A stretch of 64,000 nucleotides of DNA from Paenibacillus paeoniae (GCF_003388735.1 NZ_QUBQ01000001.1:1984001-2048000); one strand, 5' to 3'; shown: positions 18,530-27,304, counted from the first letter of the stretch. The notes: generated by a model not told the origin, from the letters alone. Numbers and translations: made by a program.

Positions 18530-20044
18530 TTACAGCTTATAGATATCCGTATATTTCTTCGTCAAGTAATCGACCAGATATTGGGGATCCAGCGCCTTGC
18601 CCGTAACGGATTGCACCAGCTCGGATGGCGTACGGAGTTTGCCGTACTTGTAGATACGCTCAGCCAGCCAATCCTTGATCGGATGCAGATCACCATTGCC
18701 GACCAACGACCACATACCAGCAAGCTCCCGCTCCATCGTGTCTGCGAACTGAGCGGCATACATATTGCCAAGCGAATAGGATGGGAAGTAGCCGAATGCG
18801 CCGCCCGACCAATGAACGTCCTGGAGTACGCCCTCTGCGTCATTAGGAGGCGTGATGCCGAGGTATTCCTTATACTTGTCGTTCCACAAGGCAGGCAGAT
18901 CAGCCGCTCTCGCTCCGCCATTGAAGATCAGCTTCTCCATCTCATAACGGATAATGATATGAAGGTTATACGTCAGCTCATCGGCTTCAATACGGATCAG
19001 CGACGGCTGAACGATATTGTTGCCTCGATAGAACTGATCCACAGATACGTCTAGCTGACCGGGGAATTGCTTCTGCAAATTGCCAAAGTAACGTTCCCAG
19101 AACGGACGGCTGCGGCCAATCACATTTTCCCAGAAGCGTGACTGCGATTCGTGTATGCCCATCGAAGTACCTGTGCACAACGTCGTATTCGTCAGCTCCG
19201 GCATAATATTCTGCTCATAGAGCGCGTGACCGCCTTCATGAATGGTGCCGAACAATGCGCTCGTCACGTCATTCTCCAAGTACCTGGTCGTAATGCGCAC
19301 ATCACCCGGGTTAAGGCCCGTCGCGAATGGATGCGCACTTTCGTCAAGACGACCCGCCTCGAAGTTGTAGCCCATCTGCTGAAGAATAAATAGACTGAAT
19401 TCCTTCTGGGCGGACTTATCGAACGATTGACGCAGGAAAGCGGTATCTGGCTGGTGCGGCGAAGCTGCGATTGCAGCGGATAGCGGCACCAGCTTGTCGC
19501 GCAAGCCGCCGAATATGCTGTCTAGCTGCGCTACCGTCATGCCGGGCTCATATTGGTCGAGCAGCACATCATAACGGGTATCCTTCACGCCCCAGAGATC
19601 AATGAATTGGTTCGTAGAAGTTATCACTTTGTCCAGGTAGGGCTGGAAGCCGGCGTAGTCGTTATTCTCCTTCGCTTCCTCCCACTTGTTCTCCGTCTGC
19701 GCAGTCAGCACAACATATTCCTGGTACAGCTTCGGCGGGATCTTCACGCTGCGGTCGTAATCCTTGCGCGTCTCGGTGACAAGACGGCGATCAATCTCCG
19801 ACAACTCTTCATTCGCGCCCTTCTCTTCCAGCGCGGACAGCAGCTCGCCAAGTTCCGGCGATGTCGATACTTTAAACATATCTGCTGATAGAATGCCGAT
19901 AGATTCCGATCGCGTATCCATTCCCTTGCGCGGCGCCCCTGTGCGCAAATCCCAGTAGAGCAAGCCTAGCGCTTCCTCATAGCTTTTAATTTTATGTACG
20001 GTATCTCTGAATTGGCTCAATACGGTTCCGTTTGCTTCCGTCAT
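18530..20044 (-). CDS. M32-family metallocarboxypeptidase
   Basis: A 504-residue zinc carboxypeptidase (thermostable carboxypeptidase Taq type). Start ATG 20044 has GAGAGGCGG upstream and gives the usual family length; a longer frame to 20122 is not needed. The zinc motif is HEGGH in FGTIHEGGHALYEQN, with the family motifs HPF, GIHESQSRFWENVIGRS and IRIEADELTYNLHI. It removes C-terminal residues from peptides in the cytoplasm. Monocistronic, with its own terminator. Confidence 0.93.
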   Translation of the reverse strand: MTEANGTVLSQFRDTVHKIKSYEEALGLLYWDLRTGAPRKGMDTRSESIGILSADMFKVSTSPELGELLSALEEKGANEELSEIDRRLVTETRKDYDRSVKIPPKLYQEYVVLTAQTENKWEEAKENNDYAGFQPYLDKVITSTNQFIDLWGVKDTRYDVLLDQYEPGMTVAQLDSIFGGLRDKLVPLSAAIAASPHQPDTAFLRQSFDKSAQKEFSLFILQQMGYNFEAGRLDESAHPFATGLNPGDVRITTRYLENDVTSALFGTIHEGGHALYEQNIMPELTNTTLCTGTSMGIHESQSRFWENVIGRSRPFWERYFGNLQKQFPGQLDVSVDQFYRGNNIVQPSLIRIEADELTYNLHIIIRYEMEKLIFNGGARAADLPALWNDKYKEYLGITPPNDAEGVLQDVHWSGGAFGYFPSYSLGNMYAAQFADTMERELAGMWSLVGNGDLHPIKDWLAERIYKYGKLRTPSELVQSVTGKALDPQYLVDYLTKKYTDIYKL

Positions 20045-20171
20045 TTGTCCTATCCGCCTCTCTAACCGGCAATTCAATCGCTCGGTATGCTTGATCTTGG
20101 AGTATTCACTCCTTATAATCATCTTAAACCTGCATGGTCGGCATTCGCAACATGAGAAGGAGAGATTTTTG

Positions 20172-20507
20172 ATGCATATTACATTTTCCCAGTCAGCTGC
20201 AAGCCGATTGGCTCCATTATTGGAAGACGGTTCGGCAAAGCTTAAGCTGCTTCACGATACGGAAGGCTGCGGCTGCGTCATGAGCGGCGTTCCGGCACTT
20301 CAGCTCGTACGCGAAGCAACGGTTGACGATAAGGAAGCGACGGGCGATCCGTTCCCTTTCCTCTACGAACCACGGCATGAGGTGTTCTACGAACCGCAAT
20401 TGAAGGTCGACTTCAATCCGGCAACCAACAGCTTCTCCTTGCGCAGCGACAATCAGACCTATACGACGCAGCTGCGTTTAATTTCTTTGTCATCATCCAA
20501 TCACTAG
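20172..20507 (+). CDS. HesB/IscA-like Fe-S biogenesis family protein (YqkB-like)
   Basis: A 111-residue protein, start ATG 20172 after AAGGAGAG. The HesB-type fold is suggested by ITFSQSAASRLAPLLE at the start and KLKLLHDTEGCGCVMSG with two adjacent cysteine positions (GCGC). True A-type scaffolds end with a Cys-x-Cys near the C-terminus; here that pair is absent, as in the YqkB subgroup, so Fe-S binding is uncertain. Twelve bases separate it from the carbonic anhydrase gene, suggesting co-transcription. Confidence 0.8.
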   Translation: MHITFSQSAASRLAPLLEDGSAKLKLLHDTEGCGCVMSGVPALQLVREATVDDKEATGDPFPFLYEPRHEVFYEPQLKVDFNPATNSFSLRSDNQTYTTQLRLISLSSSNH

Positions 20508-20519
20508 GAGGAGTACCAC

Positions 20520-21077
20520 GTGGGCAAGATCGACGATATTCTGACCTATAATGAACAGTTTGTCTCCACCAAAGCCTATGAACAATACGCCACAAGCAAA
20601 TTTCCCGACAAACGAATGGTCATCCTCACCTGCATGGACACCAGGCTAACCGAGCTGCTGCCCAAGTCGATGAACCTCAAAAACGGTGATGCCAAAATTA
20701 TTAAAACAGCGGGAGGCATCATTACCCAGCCCTTCGGAAGCGTTATGCGAAGCGTGCTGGTTGCCCTCTACGAGCTTCAAGCCGACGAAGTATTCGTCGT
20801 GGGCCATCACAATTGCGGCATGACGGGACTTAATCCACAAGAAATCATTCAGCATATGACAGAGCGCGGCGTGCCGGAATCCACCATCGAGACATTAAAG
20901 AATTCCGGTGTCAATCTGCTCCGCTGGCTGAGAGGCTTCGACAACGTGCGGGACAGCGTCGTGAACAGCGTCAGCATCATTCGCAATCATCCCCTGCTTC
21001 CCGCGGACATTCTCGTTCACGGCTTGATCATTGATCCCGATACGGGCGAGTTGGAGTTGGTTGACAAGGGCGAATAA
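20520..21077 (+). CDS. Beta-class carbonic anhydrase
   Basis: A 185-residue enzyme interconverting CO2 and bicarbonate. Zinc ligands Cys38 (in TCMDTRL, with Asp40 and Arg42 of the catalytic dyad), His96 and Cys99 (in GHHNCGM) are all present. GTG start preceded by AGGAGGAG. It is of the short YtiB type. Confidence 0.92.
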   Translation: MGKIDDILTYNEQFVSTKAYEQYATSKFPDKRMVILTCMDTRLTELLPKSMNLKNGDAKIIKTAGGIITQPFGSVMRSVLVALYELQADEVFVVGHHNCGMTGLNPQEIIQHMTERGVPESTIETLKNSGVNLLRWLRGFDNVRDSVVNSVSIIRNHPLLPADILVHGLIIDPDTGELELVDKGE

Positions 21078-21101
21078 AAGCGCCATGCAAGATCGGTTGT
21101 C

Positions 21102-21141
21102 CAAGAAGAGGGTGCTAGCCAATGGCTGCTCCCTCTTCTTC
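21102..21141 (+). terminator. Bidirectional terminator-like hairpin
   Basis: AAGAAGAGGG and CCTCTTCTT arms with an internal AGCCAATGGCT stem lie between the carbonic anhydrase gene and the convergent beta-clamp gene. Confidence 0.65.
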
Positions 21142-21219
21142 TGGCTATCTGGCAGTTCTCATCAGTCAGCTTCCTAAACCCTTTACCGTTTACGATTCAA
21201 CCGTTCGTTATCCAGTTGC

Positions 21220-22365
21220 TTAAGCAGGTTTGTTTTCGTACTGGGAGGTGAGCACAGGCGTCAGAATAAACAAGGCATCTCTAGGCTCCTGAATCGGAAT
21301 GATCACAACGGGACACCGGCTTCCCGTAAGCTGAAGACTGACGTGCTCAGTTCCAATACATCGTATAATTTCCGTTAAAAACAACCCATTCAGCGCTATC
21401 GCAAAATGCTCACCATGCGCATATTGCAGCTCTACCTCGTCTACGACCTCTCCGATCTCTGCCGTCTTCGAAAACAGCTTCAAACGGTCATTCTCTAAGG
21501 TCAGCCTGATGATCGAGCTATTCGCTAATACGGATACACGTTCCACAGCTCTTAACAAAGCTTCGCTTTTCAGCCGAATTTCCGTTTGGAACGAAGCTGG
21601 CACCAGCTTAGTCATGACTGGCATACTGCCCTCCAGCAGAGCGGATAACAGTTGCAGTCTCCCATTTCTAAAAAGAATAGATTTGGCATTCGCTTCAATA
21701 TGTATCCGTTCATCCTCTTCCCCGATCAACTTATAAAGTTCAGATAACGTTTTGCTCGGAATGACGATACTTTCGCTCGATACCCTCCCCGACAACGGAA
21801 TAACGCGATGGGCCAGTTGAACGCCGTCTGTCGCCATAAGCTCAAGCGAATGGTCACGAAATGTCGCAGAAACGCCAGTGAATACAGACCTTGTCTCCGA
21901 TGCCGACGTTGCAATCAGAACTTGCCGGATAGCGGCTCGGAAGGGGACAGCGGGAACATCAAAGCTTGTGCTGCCTGAATCCCGGATCGACGGGATAATC
22001 GGGAATGAACCGGGATCAACTCCCTGAAGCCGGAATCGGGAATGTCCAGACGTAATGACGATTCTATTGTGATCATCACTTTCCATCGTCAACCAACCCG
22101 GATCCAACCGTTGAATAATATTTTGCAATATTTTCGCCGGTACAACTAAAGCTCCAGTCTGCCCCACAGCAAGATCGGACTGTGGATCATTCTGAATGCT
22201 AACCTCAATCGTCATTGCCATATTGCTTGCCGTCAGCCTTACCTCCTCAGCTTGCACACTTATATGTAGGCCTGTGAGCAATGGAATTACAGGATGGGCT
22301 GATACAGCCTTCCCCGTCTGCCTCAGCGCTTGAAGCATCGCTTCTCTTGTTATTCGGATCCACAT
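21220..22365 (-). CDS. DNA polymerase III beta-clamp paralogue (DnaN-like)
   Basis: A full-length 381-residue sliding clamp homologue. The N-terminus (ITREAMLQALRQTGKAVSAHPVIPLLTGLHI) and the central domain (VLIATSASETRSVFTGVSATF, LELMATDGVQLAHR) align with DnaN. The C-terminus departs: instead of the usual LILPVR ending it has LFILTPVLTSQ plus about seven extra residues. The gene is not in the dnaA-dnaN-recF context, so it is probably a second clamp. It follows a ribbon-helix-helix gene by 22 bases, with GGGGTGA before its ATG. Whether it encircles DNA or has a specialised partner cannot be read here. Confidence 0.88.
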   Translation of the reverse strand: MWIRITREAMLQALRQTGKAVSAHPVIPLLTGLHISVQAEEVRLTASNMAMTIEVSIQNDPQSDLAVGQTGALVVPAKILQNIIQRLDPGWLTMESDDHNRIVITSGHSRFRLQGVDPGSFPIIPSIRDSGSTSFDVPAVPFRAAIRQVLIATSASETRSVFTGVSATFRDHSLELMATDGVQLAHRVIPLSGRVSSESIVIPSKTLSELYKLIGEEDERIHIEANAKSILFRNGRLQLLSALLEGSMPVMTKLVPASFQTEIRLKSEALLRAVERVSVLANSSIIRLTLENDRLKLFSKTAEIGEVVDEVELQYAHGEHFAIALNGLFLTEIIRCIGTEHVSLQLTGSRCPVVIIPIQEPRDALFILTPVLTSQYENKPA

Positions 22366-22387
22366 TCCGATTCACCCCAATCTCCGC

Positions 22388-22630
22388 TTAATGGGAATCA
22401 GCATAATAGGTTTCGATTATAAGCCGCATCATCTCCGAACGAGATAGCCGATTCTCCTCTCGATCATTCTCCAACCGATCCCATAGCTCCTGAGGCAGTG
22501 TCACCGATACCTTCTTTGTCACGCCTATAGCCTTGCGGCCCGCCCCTTCCCGAAGACCGCCTCTCGTAAACGAAAAACCGAGCTGCCCTTCTTTGTTGGA
22601 TAAGACGACCTTTACTTCTTTATCGCTCAT
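22388..22630 (-). CDS. Ribbon-helix-helix DNA-binding protein
   Basis: An 80-residue protein, start ATG 22630 with AGAGAGGCG upstream; an extra 14 codons in frame are unlikely. The C-terminal half has the ribbon-helix-helix pattern KKVSVTLPQELWDRLE (strand and helix 1) and SRSEMMRLIIETYY (helix 2). The N-terminal half contains GGLREGAGRKAIG, a basic Gly-rich arm. It likely forms dimers that bind an operator, perhaps its own, and is co-transcribed with the beta-clamp paralogue. Confidence 0.8.
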   Translation of the reverse strand: MSDKEVKVVLSNKEGQLGFSFTRGGLREGAGRKAIGVTKKVSVTLPQELWDRLENDREENRLSRSEMMRLIIETYYADSH

Positions 22631-22784
22631 GGTATCAATCGCCTCTCTTATGATTAAGGTTACTTTAATCATTATTCACTAGTTAAAGTGTATCATACCG
22701 AAGATATTCTTACAATAGTTGGCGGATAATCGGTGGTATGTTAGACGACAGCAGACGGTGAATCTTTAAAGAAAAGCAAAAAAA

Positions 22785-22804
22785 GACAGATCCGAAGATC
22801 TGTC
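22785..22804 (-). terminator. Hairpin copy 1 with T-run
   Basis: GACAGATC, CGAA, GATCTGTC. On the minus strand it is followed by seven Ts, so it can terminate minus-strand transcription coming from the DUF309 side. The identical hairpin recurs at 23315. Confidence 0.7.
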
Positions 22805-22967
22805 CCCAGAGTGTCGATAAAGTCCTTTGGACTATTCGGCTATTTTTATGCGGTGGCTCGGCTCATAGGAGAAAAATTGATTCAAATCGCTCCAAGAACT
22901 AAGATTATTACTCATTTTGTTTTTCTGTCATTTGTTTTAGAAGCAACGGATATCTCATCTGACTGAA

Positions 22968-23171
22968 GGCGTTGAGACCGACTTAAGGCTGACTCGGAGT
23001 GGCCATCATGGCATTAGGGCGGTGAAACCGACTTAAAGCGGACTCGAAGCGGCCATCATGGACATTAGGGCGGTGAAACCGACTTAAAGCGGACTCGAAG
23101 CGGCCTTCGTGGACATTAGGGCGGTGAGAACGTCTTAGAGCGGACTCGGAGCGATCTTCATGGACATTAGC
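22968..23171. repeat. Four tandem 51-bp repeats
   Basis: Units start near 22968, 23018, 23069 and 23120. The shared core is GGCGGTGAAACCGACTTAAA, followed by GCGGACTCGAAGCGGCC and ATGGACATTAGG. Units 2 and 3 are almost identical; units 1 and 4 are more diverged. The period is a multiple of three but stop codons interrupt all likely frames, so it is not a repeat protein. Confidence 0.85.
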
Positions 23172-23283
23172 CGACTAAAACATCTATGATCAGCATCAGC
23201 GCCCACCTTCTATGGGCGGCAGTGACAATGTGTAGCTGCCAGACAGCTTTCAACTCTTAGAGGGGGTTACTTATAGGTATTCT

Positions 23284-23334
23284 CAGCCTGTTGAGACTTT
23301 CTCAACAGGCTGAAGACAGATCCGAAGATCTGTC
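23284..23334. repeat. Double hairpin, including hairpin copy 2
   Basis: A perfect 13-base stem CAGCCTGTTGAGA / TCTCAACAGGCTG with a 3-base loop (23284-23312) is followed two bases later by the GACAGATC-CGAA-GATCTGTC hairpin. Such pairs are common at or near IS ends in Bacillales genomes, but no transposase remains here. Confidence 0.6.
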
Positions 23335-23411
23335 CCGCTGTTGTGTAATTGTGAATAGTTGACAACTGGCCATCCACGGACCCGCCCGTTCATGCCATCC
23401 CCATTGTTCTG

Positions 23412-23939
23412 TTACGAGAGCCTGTCAGCGCGCTTCTGCCGCAAAGCTTCCTCCCGTGCGGCAACGACCATCGATCGGTCACGAAGAAGATGACGATCAA
23501 TAATCTCTTGATCCCCCATCGGACTGGCACTCCCCCACACCAACCCGCGTGCTTGGCAAGCCTGCCTGCATAATCGAGCCAGTTCTTCGTCCTGCAGCTT
23601 GAACTCTATATCTCGGAACATTGTTCCGTTTTCAACTGCCAGTCGTCGCTCTGCAAGCTGTACTAGAAGCTCCCCGCTATCCAAGCCTAACTGCTCTAGT
23701 TGATCGACTGCAAGCTTTCGTTCCGCGCTTTCATACATTTTGGCAGCGCCCCGCCTATTGCCGCGCCGTTCATGATATTGCCCCACCGCAATCTGGATCA
23801 GTCCGACCCATGTGTCGGCCAGCCCGTCATGTGGATGCTCCTTCCAATATTCCTCCAATTGCTCATGACACTCGAAGTAGTCGCGCGTTGCATGAAATTC
23901 TACCAGATACGCAATATAAGCATCAGGGTATTTGCCCAT
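23412..23939 (-). CDS. DUF309 domain protein
   Basis: A 175-residue protein. The DUF309 signature FHATRDYFECHEQLEEYWK (about residues 11-29) and the helix with GLIQIAVGQYHERRGNRRGA are clear. The conserved His, Asp, Glu and Trp form a helical-bundle pocket in known members, whose function is not established. AGGAGGCAGC precedes the ATG. The C-terminal 70 residues are not conserved as far as can be judged. Confidence 0.85.
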   Translation of the reverse strand: MGKYPDAYIAYLVEFHATRDYFECHEQLEEYWKEHPHDGLADTWVGLIQIAVGQYHERRGNRRGAAKMYESAERKLAVDQLEQLGLDSGELLVQLAERRLAVENGTMFRDIEFKLQDEELARLCRQACQARGLVWGSASPMGDQEIIDRHLLRDRSMVVAAREEALRQKRADRLS

Positions 23940-24061
23940 AAAGAGCTGCCTCCTGTCTATTTCAAAAAAATTTTAAAAAAATGAAACCTTCGTTCATCTT
24001 ATCCGTATTTCAGGATGATAGCAATATATGCACATCACCAAGCAGGAGGAGAAAGATCATA

Positions 24062-24508
24062 ATGAAAAAAGGAATTCTCGTAATGCTGGCTCTTACTTTG
24101 TTCTTGAGCTTCGGTTTCGGACAAGTAGCAGACGCCAAACGCGGCGGCGGCATGAAATCGCCGAAACAAAGCTTCACCCAAACGCCTAAGAAAACGGACA
24201 ACGTCAATCAGTCCAATCCAGGCACAAAAGCAGGTGCAACACCAGGCGCAACGGCGGGTGCTGCCAAATCCGGCGGTTTGTTCGGCGGCAGCGGCTTGAT
24301 GAAGGGTCTTATGCTCGGCGGTCTAGCCGGCATGTTGTTCGGAGGATTGTTCGGCGGCATGGGCGCATTTGGCGAGATTTTGGGACTATTGATCAACGTG
24401 ATGGCAATCTTTGCGGTCATTCTGCTTATTCGCGTTGCTTGGGTCTACCTTCGCAACAACAAGAATAAGAACAACAACGGTACGCCTGATCAACGGAGAC
24501 CTTACTAA
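24062..24508 (+). CDS. Gly-rich secreted/membrane protein of unknown function
   Basis: A 148-residue protein, start ATG 24062 after AGGAGGAGA. It has a signal peptide (about 1-26, ending VADA), a Thr/Pro/Gly-rich linker (30-72), a Gly/Leu/Met-rich stretch LMLGGLAGMLFGGLFGGMG (about 82-100), one strong membrane helix (105-127), and an Asn/Lys-rich tail. The layout resembles the N-terminal part of Tim44-domain proteins, but no Tim44 domain follows. The next gene starts 2 bases after its stop, so they are an operon. Confidence 0.75.
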   Translation: MKKGILVMLALTLFLSFGFGQVADAKRGGGMKSPKQSFTQTPKKTDNVNQSNPGTKAGATPGATAGAAKSGGLFGGSGLMKGLMLGGLAGMLFGGLFGGMGAFGEILGLLINVMAIFAVILLIRVAWVYLRNNKNKNNNGTPDQRRPY

Positions 24509-24510
24509 TC

Positions 24511-24801
24511 GTGAGAATCTATACCGATGAGATTATAAATGCGGTGTGCCTTAACTATGCCGAGCGCAGAGGTGTGCAGCCTTCCGAGATTGAGGTGCAG
24601 CTCTCCTGGGATGAGGAATACGGCTACACCGCAGAGCTTTGGGTTTCCGGCCGCAGTCAATATTTGATCGAATCCAACTTGCTGGAATCGATCGAGCAAT
24701 ACATGCATTCTCATTACAATCGAAGAGTTTTCCGCTCTGATATCAAGCTGGATATTGACGAGGATGCAGGGGAATTTTTTGCAGATATTGCAGATCAATA
24801 G
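24511..24801 (+). CDS. YxcD-like (DUF2653) protein
   Basis: A 96-residue acidic protein beginning at a GTG two bases after the preceding stop. It matches the DUF2653/YxcD family pattern (IINAVCLNYAERRGVQPSEIEVQLSWDEEYGYTAELW). Function is unknown. Confidence 0.72.
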   Translation: MRIYTDEIINAVCLNYAERRGVQPSEIEVQLSWDEEYGYTAELWVSGRSQYLIESNLLESIEQYMHSHYNRRVFRSDIKLDIDEDAGEFFADIADQ

Positions 24802-24817
24802 CTATCAAGCTTTAAAG

Positions 24818-24850
24818 GAAGAAGCAGTGCTTTCGGGCGTTGCTTCTTTT
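24818..24850 (+). terminator. Intrinsic terminator after the YxcD-like gene
   Basis: AAGAAGCA and TGCTTCTT arms with an internal TGC/GC(G) pairing, followed by TTCTTT. Confidence 0.8.
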
Positions 24851-24970
24851 CTTTGCCCTCCCCTGTTCACTTCGTCATGCCGGCTCTAAGATTGCCACTA
24901 TTTTCATCTCGTTGTTATAGCAACTCCCTCCCCCTATCTTGCGTCTAATAGAGTAGATTGCGAGAGGAGA

Positions 24971-26899
24971 GTGGTACTAATACGTAACACAAAACGAATA
25001 AGCATGGTGGTGGCGCTCATGTTGCTGCTTCAGTCGTTCATGACGCCTGGGGCGAATATAGCAGATGCGGCGCAAGCTACCAAGTTTCGGGTCTACCAGT
25101 ATGACAAGGCACTCAAGGAATTTGCGAAGGAAGCCGATGCCATCCGGTATGCTCAAAGCTTCAACTACAGTCATGTCGAGCAGATTGCGGACCGCAAGTG
25201 GCTATGGAACAATTTCCCGAGGTATAAAGTGTACCAGCGCGGCGAATCCAACACTAGGCTGGAATTCCGTACGTATCAGGAAGCGTTGAATGTAGCCAAA
25301 ACCTTGAAGGATGTACATATCCGTGATTTGCAAAATGTTGGCTGGGTGTACGACTCCTACCCACGATACCAACTTTACCAGGGTGATAAAACATTGCCGA
25401 ATTGGTCCTTCCAAACGCTGGATGATGCCAAAAAAGAAGCTGTAAAATGGGGCAATGCGCATATTATCGATCTGTCCACGAACAAATGGATTTGGGATAA
25501 TCTGACCGCTGCTCAGGTGAGCGCGCAAAGCGCAGGAACAGCCCTCTACCAACTGGTGGTGGACGGCGAACCTGTTGCGGACAGCAAGCTGTATTCCTTC
25601 CTGAAAAACGCGATAGCAGATTCTGCCGCCATCGCAAACAGTCAGGTTGTTCATACCGCTCGGAATGAAGTCGTGCATTCCAACGTTCCATCCTTTGAGG
25701 TAAGACAGAACAGCAAGCTCATCAGAACGTATATCGGTCTTGACGATGCGGTCAAATACGCCAAGACGCTGGCGAATGCGGAAGTATTGCAAAGCGGTAA
25801 GGCACTCTGGTCCAGCTATCCGTATCTGGAAGTGTTCCAGGGCGACCAGAAGATCAAGACGTTCCATCTCTTGGATTCTGCGCTGTCATACGCTAAGGAT
25901 TATGCCAATACCACCATCCGTACGTTGGATGGACGCATATTGTGGAGCAATATCAAGACGCTTCAGATTTTGGGATGGAACGGCAGCAGCGCAAGCTCTA
26001 CCATTCTGAGCCATGTTGCCAACACGCAAGGCTTGTCGATTGACTCGCCTACTTGGTTCGAGCTGACAGCGGCCGACGGCACATTAAAAGATTCTTCGGA
26101 TGGGGCTGTAGTAAAGGCGCTCAAGGAGAAGGGCATACTAGTAACGCCACTCATCCACAACGGCTTTAATCGGAAGATGACAACGGAGTTTTTGAAAAGT
26201 GCTGCTGCACAGCAAAAATTCATTGACGCACTTGTGAAGCGTTCCGCCGAGCTTGGCGTTCATGGCATCAACCTCGACTTCGAAGAAGTGGCCGGCGCCG
26301 ATCGTGCGGCTTACACCGCTTTCGTGAAGCAACTGACAGCTGCGGCGCATGCCAAAGGGCTGAAAGTATCCATCGACCTGCCGCGCGGCAGCGTTAGCTG
26401 GAATCATCTTACCGCTTACGATCACGCGGCAATCGGCGCTATTGTAGACACCGTCATCATCATGGCTTATGACGAGCATTGGAAAGGCAGCGACAAACCC
26501 GGCTCCGTCGCCGGGCTGAAGTGGGTCGAAGATGGCGTCAAGCAATATCTCGACTACGGCATTCCCCGCAGCAAGCTCATGCTTGGCATGCCATTCTATG
26601 TCAGAGAGTGGCGGATCGCGCCTGACGGCAAGCTCGTTGACAATCGCGCCATCTTCATGAAGGAGATTCCTAAGCTCATCGTCGACACAGGAGCCAAAGG
26701 CGAATTCGACGCTGTCTCCGGCCAGTGGAAGTATACGTACAGCAAAGACGGCTTTACGCATGTCTTCTGGGCTGAGACGCATGATACGGTCCTCGCCAGA
26801 ATTGCCATTGCCAAGAAATACGATCTCGCTGGCGTAGCTGCATGGCGACTTGGCTACGAGGATGCTGAGCTCTGGACGAAAATTCTAAGAGCGAAATAA
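24971..26899 (+). CDS. GH18 glycoside hydrolase with N-terminal SPOR-like repeats
   Basis: A 642-residue exported protein. A signal peptide (about residues 10-34) is followed by about five repeats of 50-58 residues between 35 and 330, each with a pattern like YxVYQ, an AxxYA helix and WxWxNxP; one around 185-236 is degenerate. The GH18 domain (about 335-640) has GINLDFEEV, where the final Glu pair is the acid catalyst position, and MAYDEHW. This resembles YaaH/SleL-type spore cortex glucosaminidases rather than true chitinases. The GTG start has GAGAGG only 3 bases away; an ATG at 25004 is possible. Confidence 0.85.
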   Translation: MVLIRNTKRISMVVALMLLLQSFMTPGANIADAAQATKFRVYQYDKALKEFAKEADAIRYAQSFNYSHVEQIADRKWLWNNFPRYKVYQRGESNTRLEFRTYQEALNVAKTLKDVHIRDLQNVGWVYDSYPRYQLYQGDKTLPNWSFQTLDDAKKEAVKWGNAHIIDLSTNKWIWDNLTAAQVSAQSAGTALYQLVVDGEPVADSKLYSFLKNAIADSAAIANSQVVHTARNEVVHSNVPSFEVRQNSKLIRTYIGLDDAVKYAKTLANAEVLQSGKALWSSYPYLEVFQGDQKIKTFHLLDSALSYAKDYANTTIRTLDGRILWSNIKTLQILGWNGSSASSTILSHVANTQGLSIDSPTWFELTAADGTLKDSSDGAVVKALKEKGILVTPLIHNGFNRKMTTEFLKSAAAQQKFIDALVKRSAELGVHGINLDFEEVAGADRAAYTAFVKQLTAAAHAKGLKVSIDLPRGSVSWNHLTAYDHAAIGAIVDTVIIMAYDEHWKGSDKPGSVAGLKWVEDGVKQYLDYGIPRSKLMLGMPFYVREWRIAPDGKLVDNRAIFMKEIPKLIVDTGAKGEFDAVSGQWKYTYSKDGFTHVFWAETHDTVLARIAIAKKYDLAGVAAWRLGYEDAELWTKILRAK

Positions 26900-26936
26900 T
26901 TAAACGCAAGAAACTATATGCTGATGCAAAAAGTAA

Positions 26937-27250
26937 GGGGCCGTCTCAAACGTATATTCATTTACGTGAAAGATGGTTCAGCTGAGCGATATAGTTGCAA
27001 TTATGATTAATGGCGATGCACAGGATCTCATTCCTGTCATCGCCATTTTTTGCTTTCAGTCGGTTGCCGTCCCATAAGTTGCGCGCCATTTCTCCAATGA
27101 TCCCAATTGTTCTCACTTCAAGTAGGCGCAGTTTTCTCCCCGTCATTTCCTGCATCACGAAGACGATTACGAGCAACTTTTCGAGAAGCTGCTTCGACTT
27201 TCCCCAAATGTCGTTTAGCCTAATTAGCTGTGTGAGACCATCCGTTTTCG
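26937..27250. mobile_element. Decayed IS-like remnant
   Basis: Left edge GGGGCCGTCTCAAAC and right edge (reverse complement) CGGATGGTCTCACAC share a GTCTCA core in inverted orientation, as at IS ends. Between them a minus-strand frame of 72 codons (26958-27176) has no recognised domain. A strong hairpin AATGGCGATG / CATCGCCATT plus Ts lies at 27008-27050. This fills most of the 405-base gap after the GH18 gene. The call is tentative. Confidence 0.35.
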
Positions 27251-27304
27251 CTGTCTGCTGGGCAAATTATTTAATAGTGGCGACTAGCTCTAACGATTTC
27301 ATGG

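Larger units (their letters stand above)
22673..23411. other. Gene-free repeat island
   Basis: About 740 bases without a credible gene. It holds two copies of one 20-base hairpin (22785-22804 and 23315-23334), a second hairpin (23284-23312), and four 51-base tandem repeats (22968-23171). An AGTCC/GGACT palindrome lies near 22820. It looks like intergenic repetitive or decayed mobile DNA. Confidence 0.6.

Noticed and set aside
22968..23171. CRISPR array
   Set aside because: The whole 51-base unit repeats with no unique spacers and no cas genes are near.
26958..27176. 72-codon frame as a functional gene
   Set aside because: No SD and no domain; it fits better as part of a decayed IS.
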